Part shown: piece by piece, positions 22,276-31,816 of the stretch | Position numbering within the stretch: position 1 is the stretch's first letter | Layout of the letters: each line of letters opens with the position of its first letter | Assembly (NCBI GenBank): GCA_016630955.3 | Contig: CM049985.1 | Span: forward strand, 2,356,001 to 2,420,000 | Reading direction: 5' to 3' | DNA from: Didymella arachidicola | Lineage: Eukaryota > Ascomycota > Dothideomycetes > Pleosporales > Didymellaceae | Length of the DNA: 64,000 bases | Program-made: the position numbers and the translations under genes | The notes under the pieces: generated by a model | What the model saw: only the letters and a program-made list of their open reading frames with translations | What the model was told of the DNA's origin: nothing | Database searches by the model: none

Positions 22276-23285
22276 ATGGGAGGAGAAGAAACGAAACGCA
22301 ATGTCGCGTTCGGTGACGAGCCCGTCGTGCTGAAGGAAGCACTCCCGAAACCCTCGATACCCGCTCTCCCATCACCATCCACATCCTCCACGAAATGGAA
22401 CACCAATAAACTTGGTCTGCGCCTAGGCAGCGATGCAATTGCAGCCGGTGCTGCGGGCACGCTTGTTGCGCCGATTATTACGATGATCGATAAGGGCATC
22501 ATGGAGAATGCGAGTGGAAAGAACACGCTGGGTGAGAGTCTGAAGAAGAGCGCCAAGGAGATGTTGGCCAAGCCGCATAGATTTGTTGGAAGCAAACCGT
22601 TTGTGTTGGTTTTTGTACGTCTCATGGCAACTGCTCGCTCTAGCTCGTCTGCTGCTCTCTACGGGCGCCGCGAGCATAGCCTGTGCACCAGCTAACCAGT
22701 TGGCAGAGTCTCTATTTCGGCACATATCTGACCGCGAACACGATCGACACCGTATCCTCCGCGCGAACAAACACTCCCTTCAGTTCGACGACCGCCGGCA
22801 CTACAAAGTTCCTCGCAACCTCATCCTCGAACCTCGTCCTCTGCCTGTACAAGGACAACCAGTTCACCCAGCTCTTTGGCTCGTCTGGCTCCAGACGCCC
22901 CGTTCCACTGCCCACATTCGCGCTCTTCACTGTGCGCGACTGTCTCACTATTTTCGCCTCGTTCAATCTGCCGCCCATGTTTGCGCCCAAGATCGAAGCG
23001 TACATGGGAGAGGAAGTGAAGAAATATGTCGGCGCGGCGAGTGTCGCGCAATTTGTTACACCCGCTGCGATACAGTTTGTGAGCACCCCGCTGCATTTGC
23101 TGGGGCTGGATTTATACAACAGACCGGATGCGAGGATGGGCGGGCCAGAGGGGAGGGGAGCGCAGGTGGTCAAGAATTGGGCGAAGAGCGCGTTTGCGAG
23201 GATAGGCCGCATCATCCCGGCTTTCGGAGTGGGCGGTGTGGTCAACACGAAGGTCAGGAGGGGTTTGATGGAGAGGCTGGAGTAA
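22276..23285 (+). CDS. Conserved fungal protein of unknown function, probably membrane-associated
   Basis: Two exons (22276-22614 and 22707-23285) give 305 residues; the 92-nt intron has a GTACGT donor and a CAG acceptor. I do not recognise a characterised family. The N-terminal 40 residues are polar and Pro/Ser-rich. Two Gly/Ala-rich, moderately hydrophobic stretches follow (for example DAIAAGAAGTLVAPIITMID). A distinctive block reads FALFTVRDCLTIFASFNLPP, and the C-terminus is basic and Gly-rich (RIGRIIPAFGVGGVVNTK). The small-residue helices with intervening basic loops could fit a mitochondrial membrane protein, but that is inference. No signal peptide is seen. Confidence 0.8.
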
Positions 23286-24690
23286 GCATGTGAGAGCGAA
23301 TAGCATATAAGCACGCACGGCATGCAAAGACAACGTGAAGATGGCGGGACTACTATAAATGGGCATCATGACGGCGTTTTGGGGAAAGCATTGCACTCTA
23401 CGCATGCTGCCGCTCTCGGCAGCTTCTTGGTCGATACATAGCATGGCGTTCTGGTTTTGGTCAAATGAACATGTTTTCGACATCAACGCCGTTTGCCTGC
23501 CTTCCCTTTTTGCACTGGCGCGCTGTGGTCGCACACATAAAAGCAAGCCTCGACCTCGCTCGCTGTCGTTTCTTCATCGCCATTTCTAGTCCGTCTTGGA
23601 GACCAGAAGGCAGATACGTTCAAGTAATGTCTGTCGCCCCGCCCTTGTGGAGAAACGTGTCGAGACCGAAAGCTTCTGATCCAATATGCCTAAAAAGTTC
23701 GTTCCATCAAGGAATCTATACCTCAAATACAGTCACTCAAGCACCGTGGACGGTCGGCTATTTCTTCGTCTACGCGTCGAGCTCTGATGGCTACTACCCA
23801 ATGTAGGGAAGCCTGGCGCCGCTGCCAGTCTCATGGATCAATGGAGCTCAGAACCGTCTCTCTGGGTTTTGAGCATCGTCTTGCATATCGTCCAAGAGCC
23901 AGACCATTTGGTGCGATAACTTTTGCGTCCTCTGTCCGAAACTTTCAAAAAGATCATTGATGGGCGAGGTGACTGCGTCCACTCAAAGTCAAAACACAGT
24001 TGAAATCAGAGGATATCTTGCGGTGCGGGCTTCCAAGATTTTGAAAAAATATCTTTGCTCAGCTCATGAGCATCACAAAGCTCTCGCACTGGTTCAGGAA
24101 TTACGAAGCAGCTACATCTATACACTGCACACTGTTCAAAACTTCATGAATTTACTAGGTCCCCATTTATGCCCCAAACAAGCCTAGCAACAAGCCGTTG
24201 CTCAAATCCGGTCTGCGCTCAGTACATGAACACGAGAAGGTCTTTGGCTTCTCACCACTCATGCTGTGTGGCTTGACTTGCACATCAAAAGCCTGTTCAC
24301 TCTCTTGACCGGATATAAAAGCTCATCGCGTACAAAACACCTTCAAGATCGAGACCTCCTCTTCCCATGTGCATAGACCTATGTTCACGACAAGAACCAA
24401 GCCAAGACTTATCTTATCGTGTCCGTCGATGATAAAGTAGTTCATTAGTAACTCTTTGAGAACAAAGGTCTATCGAATCGCCCATGCTAATGCTCTGATT
24501 GAATCACTGCTCTTCCAGACGCTGCTAGCTTCTCGAGGTCTCTGCTCGAGTAGAAGGCGCGAAGAACACGCACCCCCTCGACTACAAACAAAATGGGAGC
24601 TGAATAAGACAAGAACAATACAATATCATATGAGTAACTATTGAACCAGAATCAAGGACCCAGACACACCCATACAGGTCCCTATCGCCG
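23286..24690. other. Intergenic, 1.4 kb
   Basis: Only frames under 115 codons without domains. Contains the 3' ends of the convergent flanking genes; no gene recognised. Confidence 0.6.
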
Positions 24691-26715
24691 CTAGCATCTT
24701 CTTCTCCTCTTTCTCGGCCCCTCCATGTCGCTGTTATACTCCATCTTTCTCAGAAGTCCGCTAGCTTTCAGCCTCCCTTCAGCGTCCAAGCCATCCGTCC
24801 CAAAATTCCTCATATCGTAGAAACCCCACCTGTCTCGGATTTCATTGCCTACTCGAGTGAGCCAATGTGCATTCTCAGGCCCGACCAAATCCTCAGGTGC
24901 TGCTGCAGGATCCTGAACGTCCCCTGGCAATTCGTCATTGCCAATGTCGGTGGGTACAGCTTCGTTGATAGGATTGTCATCCTCACCGTTATCGGCACCA
25001 CTTGCTGGGTCCTCCAATACATTGTCTGGTTCGGTGTCGGGAAGTTCACCTGGGTCCTGTTCTGGGTCGTCAAAGACCTCTTCAGGTGCAGTTATCCAAC
25101 TCACTTCGTCGCCCTTGAGAGGATACCGAAGCAGATGTTGACCCGCGAGAGGGTTTCTTGGAGGGGATTCCTTGCTACCTACCCTCTAGATCGTCCGGCG
25201 ATATCTCTGCGAGAATTTTTTGGAGTGAAGGGCTGGGAGATGGTGCGGACTTGCGACGGCCACGTCGGCCTGTAGATGGTGTCTCATCATCGCTGGAGCT
25301 TGATTCAGATCCAGCACCGTACTCGGAGCTGCTCTCGTCTGACTCGTCCTGGTCGCCGCTGTTCGAATCAGATTCATCGCTTGAAGGAGAGTTGTTGCCT
25401 CCTTCCTCACTATCTCCCTCGTCAAGATCGTCTTCCTCACCGGCATCTTCATCCTCCTCATTACTGTCCTCAGAACCATCCTCCTCCTCTCCAGTGCCTT
25501 TTTCATCATCACCATCATCTCCATTGTCGCCACCATGATCTGATGTACCTTTGCCCGTCCGATCAGATCCTGAGTTTGAAGGCGGACCTCCCGCATCGTT
25601 CTCATCTTCAGATTCAGATCGCCAAAACTCTCCGTCATCGCTGCTACCACCATCACTACCACCATCAACGCCAAAGTCTAGCAAGTCTTTATTGTTGCCT
25701 TGTTTCAACCACCTACTGTAGATATCTTCAACGTTGTCAGGGCTGTTGACAAGAGCGCCGTTGCCCTGTATCCTAAGAAGTGCGACGCTAAGTCTGAGAG
25801 GTGAATCTGTACCATTGAGCTGCCTCTTAAACCGAGCAGCTATCCGACGACGGGGGTGTTCTTTGAATTGAAAGCCAGCGTGATAGCCCAGATTGGTCTC
25901 CCGAAAGAATTCGAGAGATAGCGATGTAGGCTATGCCGCAGGAAGTGCTGAGTATAGTCTTCGTCTCTATCAGAGTTTAGAAGCCACTCTAGCATTGCGT
26001 ATACGAAAGGTCCACTTGACGCGTCCAGGTCATGTCGCCGGTTCGGACTATCCCGCTTTTCGTCGAAGGAATTATTCTCGTTCTCGTGAGGAACGAATAG
26101 CGTGAGCTTTGGGTATGATGATAGGTCATCTAAGACTTGAGCCATTGCTTTACAAAGCCAATAAGTAGTATCTCTGACGTTGCGGTCGAGTACTTGCGAA
26201 ATCCCGCCCCCATCCTCCTGATGATGGGTGGCAGTTTGGCTGTTGATCAGACTAGTCTGCTTCTTCCGTAAGTCAATAACAAGTAGTGACCAGTGGCATG
26301 GCTGCGTCTCTGAACAAGGCCTGGCAATGAAATTCTCCGTATCATTGAGCATTGTGTCGGCGAGTGGGATCATGATGTAATCGTACGAGACTCTTTGCAG
26401 GTCTCTCAAGAGACTAGTAAAAAGCGGCTTTACCTGTAGCATGTCATCTGTACCCGCTGCTACTGTCCTGATAAGCATTGTTGCGGTCGTAGTCCCAACA
26501 TGGAGGATATCAGCTCGTTCATACCGGCGGAAGAGGAGATTGAAAGCCATATCAATCGAGGAGTAAGTAAAGTGAGCTCTGCCAGCATCTTCGCCAGCTG
26601 TTACTACGATGTTGAGTAGATCTCTAACAATGAATTGCGCAAGGTCAGCCTTCGCAGTCATAAACGCGGAGTCAAGCCAATTGCGCACAGCGCGCACCTC
26701 ATTCCGGCTACCCAT
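24691..26715 (-). pseudogene. Ulp1-like (C48) cysteine-peptidase-fold gene, catalytic Cys lost, frame disrupted
   Basis: Three consecutive frames appear to be one gene. Part A (26715 to about 25870) has a Ulp1/SENP-type core: PCHWSLLVIDLRKKQTSLINS aligns with the catalytic-His and Asp region (Asp is Asn here), and SSGPFVYAMLEWLL aligns with the usual Cys-Gly-x-Phe-Val motif but has Ser at the Cys position. Part B (about 25870 to 25178) continues with a basic linker and then some 110 residues dominated by Asp, Glu and Ser. Part C (about 25177 to 24691) ends in KRRRRC. A lost T (A on the + strand) in a short run at 25871-25873 would explain the A/B break. A duplicated GGTA at 25175-25182, or a poorly spliced intron (GTAGGT to GAAG), would explain the B/C break. 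Either a pseudogene, a pseudo-protease with assembly errors, or unusual splicing. Confidence 0.7.
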
Positions 26716-28102
26716 CGTATCGGTGTTGTGTATTGAAGCTCTCTGTCGGTGCAAGTGTTCTCAAGCGGACCATGTTACAGCTTTTCAAGCTGTCCTCGAA
26801 CAATCGAGTGCGGCATTCCCGGGTCAAAGGCGTCAAGGACGAACTTCGCTGTACAAAGCGCACTGTGCAGTCAACAAAGAAGCCTTCTACCCGCAATTAA
26901 TGTCTTCATGGAACAAAGACTCGAAACTCAATCGTCAATGAGTAGCTCAACTACCTCCGTGCGTTGCGTGTTGTCATCCTAGAGCGTGTGCGGTAATGCC
27001 CCAACGAGCTGCTCAGACACCCACGTGGGCCTACTCTGAGTTTGCTAGGGGTCCTCAGCCAGAGCGCTAGGTTACTCTCCTGAACCATTATCACAGTGTT
27101 CCGGTCGCTCGACTCAGCTCAATCGCAGTCCAGTACTAGATCGCAATGTCACTTGCTATTAGTCACTGATCATGTCTTGCCCATACCGACCCGTCGAATT
27201 CCCATGACAGAAGACCCATGTGTCGATACGTCGCTACTCTTTCGCCATAAGTGTGGCCAAGGCACCAAGCTGACTGCCGAGGCTTCAGGCTCATACACTG
27301 TTCCGAAGCTGTGCTCGAGGCTGAATTCTTCTTGAACTTATACAAGACCAGACCACAGCGTAGAGAACGGAGGAAGTGGACGATCTTGCAAGTCAGTTAG
27401 ACAAGGCTAGCTTGCTTCGTAGCTCATGGTCCCAGCAGCCCATGTATTGAGACTAGGTTACTTGCAACAAGTCGTCGAAGTTGCCCATTGAGGACGCTAG
27501 GCCTCGACCTCGCTTAGTGTCCGGTACATCCTCCTGAACCTCCACCCAGCTCTTCCTGGCTACGTTTCGTAGCGCATACGTCATCGTCTGACATTCGTAT
27601 GCATCACAGCAGCCCTTTGGTGCTTGTCGCCGTAAGTTAGTAAGTTGTCGGCGGTTTCTGCTGACTGTCACTTGACCGGTGAGCTGTCAGAATGACTTCA
27701 AACGAATGCGAGTGCGAAGGCGTGCGTGCGGCGGGAGTTGGTCAGCATTGCTGTATCGACTTGCGCGTCAGTTTGGTTGAAGTCGGCATGGATGGAAGCT
27801 GATAAGGATCGCAGCCGGTGCTGCCGAAGAAGACGTCGACTCGCTCGGAATGCTCGGATGCTTGGCTGCAAACCGAAGTCGAGGGTGCACACGTGAATCA
27901 AATCACTATCACTTTAGAATTCCATGAATGCAATAAAGCGCGACTACCCTTCAAATCCACACGGTGCCCAGGTGTGAATGCTGCGCGTCATCTGTGATCA
28001 CCATTTACTCTTAAGACATCGACCCCAACAGCCGCATTCGTCGACCACCATGCTCCTTATGCACAGTCTCGACTTATTCGTCTATCCTCCAACACTATCA
28101 CG
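26716..28102. other. Intergenic, 1.4 kb
   Basis: Frames under 115 codons only, none recognisable. It separates the divergent Ulp1-like and Pyr4-like genes. Confidence 0.6.
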
Positions 28103-28896
28103 ATGTTCGAACTTGCCAACAACTACAGCTCATACCACCTCATACCGCAATCCTCAGACCTTGCGCTCTCCCCTCCAGAATCCTACTTTTTCATCACCGA
28201 CTTCTTGATCATATCCTGTGGCGTCCTCTACACGCTATGCTACCTCTTCTATATGACGCGCACGTACAGCGACTGCTTCTTAGCAGGATCTGTACTCTTC
28301 CTCTCCCAGACCATGGCTTATGAGCTCTATTACGCATATGTCTGCACAACGACAACTTGGCAGCGCGTATGCTTCTTTGTATGGTTCATGTTCGATGTCA
28401 GCTTCGTTGCCGTGGCATTGAAGAGGGCGTACAAAGAGGAGGAGAGACCGAAGACTATCTGGCGGCTTGTATGGATGACGGCGCTCGGTATCGCTTTCTT
28501 ATGGGGTTGTGGGCACGTCTGGCCGGATGAGAGGGAGCAGCTGACTGCTTTCTGGACTGGTGTGTATCTGGAGCTGCCGATCGGTTGGGGTCAATTGTAC
28601 TATCTGCTAAAACGCGGAGATACCAAAGGCCAGAGTCTGGAGATCTGGTGAGTTGCTCGCCTCCTAGCTTTGTATGGCCGACTAATGGGTGCAGGATAAC
28701 CCGATATCTTGGTTGCATTTGTGCATTCCTGGTATTTATCTGGCGATATCTCAATGCGCCAGTGAATTGGTCCTACGTTGGGTCTTTCTGGAGCATTGCT
28801 GGCATGATCATTACGCTGCTTCCAGAGACTATCTACCCGATCGTCTACATATGGGCGCACAAGAAGGAGCGTAGTGAGAAGAAGAAAACCGACTGA
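28103..28896 (+). CDS. Polytopic membrane protein resembling Pyr4-family terpene cyclases
   Basis: Two exons (28103-28647 and 28695-28896) give 248 residues with about seven predicted hydrophobic helices, the size and topology of the Pyr4-type membrane-bound meroterpenoid/indole-diterpene cyclases. From memory of the family, MAYELYY in the third helix corresponds to the block carrying the conserved catalytic Glu, the EIWITRYLG block after the intron matches its penultimate-region motif, and PETIYP in the last helix corresponds to the block carrying the second acid, which is normally Asp and is Glu here. No prenyltransferase, PKS or epoxidase gene lies nearby, so it is an orphan; a non-biosynthetic member of the superfamily is equally possible. 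A DNA transposon begins 284 bp downstream. Confidence 0.75.
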
Positions 28897-29179
28897 TCAT
28901 CAGATCTTGGAGCAGCTTTCGAACGACAACGGTCGTGCTGCTTCCTGGATGTCAAAGCTCGGCATATCGACTAAAGGCCGTGTCGATGTTGAAGCTATCG
29001 AATCGAAGTTGTGCAGTCGGCCCGTGCTGCGGATGATCGGCCTGATTGCTCATTTCCAGAACCTTCACAAGACGACTCAGGGCGACAATTTGCGATTTCC
29101 AAGCCGGGAAAACGGACAGACGAGTTGCTCTGGCGGGCTCTACTCTCAAGACAACGGAAGTCGGCAATCTGCGACGTTA

Positions 29180-29223
29180 CCGAGTCCGTGCGCGTGACGC
29201 CCACCATCGCGTAACGCCCCGCT
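29180..29223 (+). repeat. Terminal inverted repeat of transposon 2 (left)
   Basis: It starts CCGAGTCCGTGCGCGTGACG and matches the reverse complement of 31236-31279 at all 44 positions. Sub-motifs lie at 29191-29202 and 29208-29219. Confidence 0.94.
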
Positions 29224-29331
29224 GAGATCCTATCGACTTGTTGAAAAATAAGGTTACTGAGCCACCAACAACAGCAAATATTGTATAATATTGTAGTAGA
29301 GTAGTAAATAGACCTATGTGAACTACTTGTG

Positions 29332-31191
29332 CTACTTGTATTTACTTGGAAGCCTAACGTTGCGTCCGCGGCGAGTAGTGACTGGTGGAGGAGCTGAGGG
29401 TGCCTCAGGGGCTTCTTTCGCACCACCAGCATCACCAGCTTGTTTCTGACGCTTATTGCTACCTGAGGTAGCTTTTAAGGCTTTACGCTTACCCTTTTGG
29501 GATAATTGGATAGCAGTAGTAGCTTGACGAGCGTCCCTTTGACGCTGCGCTTCAGCTGCCTTCTTAGCCTTCTCCTGCACCCTCACCTCCTTAGCTCTCT
29601 CACGCTCTGTACGCTTCTCCTGAGCCTCTCTTGCTCTCTGAAGCTTAATTGCTACTTGCTCTTGCTTCTGACGTAGCTTTTGAAGATGCTGCTCCTCCTG
29701 TTCTTGCTCATTGATCTTCCGACGATAGTGTGCCTCTCTGACCTTCCGAGGAGACCAAAATACAGGTTGACTTTGGTACTCCTTCCGCTGTTGGAGACTC
29801 AGGGGCTTACTCTTCTTATTGTGCTTCTTCCTGTGTGCAAGAGACTCCTGCAGGCCTTTGTTCTGCTCAGTAAGCAGCTCAACCTGGGCAGTAAGAGAGT
29901 GAATTGCCCCTGTCAGCTCCCGCACTGCCTCACTGTCAGGTTCCTTCACATGATCCTTAAGTACCTGCCTTATACGCCTCCAGTCTGTTGGTCTAAGAGC
30001 TCCTGATTGTTCTTCTTTGTCTGTATAAGTGTTGTTGACTTGTTTGAGTACAGCAGAGGCGTCAGGGGGCCATATCCCTGTGGCTGCAAAGGAGTTGACG
30101 ATTGTTGACTCCTGAAATGAGCTCTGCCACGCCGCCCAGAACAGGTGTAAGAAGTTTGATTTAGTGACTGGAGAGGTCCCCTGACTGCTTTGGAGGAACT
30201 GCGTAAGCTCATTTGAGTATGCTCGTGCCAGAGGTGAGAACAGGCAAACGTCCAGTGGCTGGAGCCTGTGTGTTGAGTGAGGGGGAAGGATCATCACGAG
30301 TATCTTGCGTTGGTTGGCGTACTCAATAAAGTCAGGGGTAACGTGGCTCCCGTGGCCGTCAAGTATCAAAAGACGATACTTTCTCCGTGCTGTGGCCTTA
30401 GTAGCGCGATCGAACACCTGTTCAAGCCAGGCAAGAGCTATCTCGTTGTTGCTCCAGCCTGTACTAGATGAGCTGACAAAGACTGAGTGTTCCCCTGGCT
30501 TGATATCCTCCACCCAGCCTGAGTATATAGCTTGATTGGCTGCTGGGTATATGAGGCTTGCTGGCAGGGCTTCCCCTGAGGCACTTATGCAAGCAATAAG
30601 CGTGATCCACTCCCGTGAGCCGTCTTGGAGAGTACCTCTGACTTGCTTGCTGTCCCACAGTGGCCGGGAGAACACTCGTTTTGCACGTTCAAGTACCCCG
30701 ATCATGAAGCCCTTCTCATCCATATTGTACATGTGCTGAGGCTCAATGCTGTACTCAGCTATCTTGCTGTGTAGAAGTGTGAAGTAGGCCTCAAAAGAAG
30801 CCCCTGAGTCAGCTTGGTGGCGATTGCGATCCTTCCCTGTTGCCCATTTGGTGACCAGTTCAGCTGTGTGACGGTGGAGGAAGCGAGTAACCCAGCTATC
30901 AGAGACGCTGCTACCAGCTACTTTAGACGCGTAATTTCGGATTTGAAGCCTGTTAGGAGGGAATCCGTCCTCAGTAAGCTTATTAATAAGCTTAATAAGC
31001 TCTTGTTCTTCAGTGTTGTTGAGTTTCCGTTGGTTAACTGCTTTGACCTCCCTAGAAGTTGAAACCCCTTTGTGCCTCCGCGCTAACGTAGACCGATCAA
31101 CTCCCTTTGCTTTAGCAAACTTTGTGTATGAAAGTTGTTCTTTATGATTGCGCAAATCGAATTCTGTAGCCGCTTCTTGAATTGAGTCCAT
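29332..31191 (-). CDS. Fot1/pogo-like DDE transposase
   Basis: This 619-residue single-exon protein starts at an ATG 45 bp inside the TIR. A Psq-type helix-turn-helix (about residues 15-50; YTKFAKAKGVDRSTLARR) and a CENP-B-type domain (about 57-130) precede the DDE_1 core. Asp158 (YNMDEKGF), Asp278 (LILDGHGSH) and Asp314 (LQPLDV) form the catalytic triad with 35 residues between the last two. The C-terminal 200 residues are Gln/Glu/Lys-rich with a long predicted coiled coil, and the end is basic. Unlike the transposase at 1141-2775 it has no zinc knuckle. No disabling mutation is visible. Confidence 0.95.
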   Translation of the reverse strand: MDSIQEAATEFDLRNHKEQLSYTKFAKAKGVDRSTLARRHKGVSTSREVKAVNQRKLNNTEEQELIKLINKLTEDGFPPNRLQIRNYASKVAGSSVSDSWVTRFLHRHTAELVTKWATGKDRNRHQADSGASFEAYFTLLHSKIAEYSIEPQHMYNMDEKGFMIGVLERAKRVFSRPLWDSKQVRGTLQDGSREWITLIACISASGEALPASLIYPAANQAIYSGWVEDIKPGEHSVFVSSSSTGWSNNEIALAWLEQVFDRATKATARRKYRLLILDGHGSHVTPDFIEYANQRKILVMILPPHSTHRLQPLDVCLFSPLARAYSNELTQFLQSSQGTSPVTKSNFLHLFWAAWQSSFQESTIVNSFAATGIWPPDASAVLKQVNNTYTDKEEQSGALRPTDWRRIRQVLKDHVKEPDSEAVRELTGAIHSLTAQVELLTEQNKGLQESLAHRKKHNKKSKPLSLQQRKEYQSQPVFWSPRKVREAHYRRKINEQEQEEQHLQKLRQKQEQVAIKLQRAREAQEKRTERERAKEVRVQEKAKKAAEAQRQRDARQATTAIQLSQKGKRKALKATSGSNKRQKQAGDAGGAKEAPEAPSAPPPVTTRRGRNVRLPSKYK

Positions 31192-31235
31192 ATTGACTGA
31201 GCTATGGGGTGTTGAAGATGGGGTGCGATTTGCTT

Positions 31236-31279
31236 AGCGGGGCGTTACGCGATGGTGGGCGTCACGCGCACGGACTCGG
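31236..31279 (-). repeat. Terminal inverted repeat of transposon 2 (right)
   Basis: Perfect inverted match to 29180-29223, followed by TA at 31280-31281. Confidence 0.94.
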
Positions 31280-31281
31280 TA

Positions 31282-31816
31282 TCGCGAGACCTGCAAAACA
31301 TCTGGCGACTTCAGCTATGCAAGGGGCCCATTGGTGATTTGGAATGTGCCGTCAGATCAAGATCTTATCTCATAACGACGGTTCTCCAATGCCTGTCAAG
31401 CTGAGAAGATACCGATCGCGACTGGGAAAAGATCGCGAAACCAATAAAAGGAGACAAGCTTCGCGCCGCGGACAGATTGGCCTCGGCAGGAGCGAAGATC
31501 TGGACCACTTTTGTGCTCGCGCCACGATTGTTTCAATGACTCGGAGCAAGTGCCGCAGCCAATATCACATTGAAGCCAATCATGTCCTGTATTGCCCGCG
31601 CTAGCAGCGATCCTCAGCCACAGCGGCAGGTGCATTTGGTCGCAGATTCCATGGTCGAATGCAACTAATACTGGCGGTCGTGACGTGTGACGTCTGAAAA
31701 CAACACTTCATTAGCCTTTGCTGGCTTCAATCTACCCGCTGCGCGCTCCATTTTTCTCTTCTTTTGATCATTACATAGCATCCTTTCGCGCGACAAACAC
31801 CAGTTCTAACGTCGCA
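31282..31816. other. Intergenic; PNS1 upstream region
   Basis: No gene recognised. The last 100 bp are pyrimidine-rich, as in many fungal promoters and leaders. Confidence 0.5.

Larger units (their letters stand above)
29180..31279 (-). mobile_element. Second intact Fot1/pogo-like DNA transposon
   Basis: A 2.1-kb element with perfect 44-bp terminal inverted repeats (29180-29223 and 31236-31279) flanked by TA at 29178-29179 and 31280-31281. It contains one uninterrupted 619-codon transposase on the minus strand. It is unrelated in end sequence to the element at 1060-2893, so it is a different family. Perfect ends and an intact frame argue for recent transposition. Each TIR carries two direct copies of CGCGT(G/A)ACGCCC spaced 17 bp apart. 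Confidence 0.94.

Noticed and set aside
25186..25749. Open frames with Met/Arg- or His/Pro-rich products over the acidic region
   Set aside because: They are shifted or antisense readings of the Asp/Glu/Ser codon repeats.
28874..29197. A 107-codon frame after the Pyr4-like gene
   Set aside because: It overlaps the end of that gene in another frame and runs into the transposon TIR; no domain.
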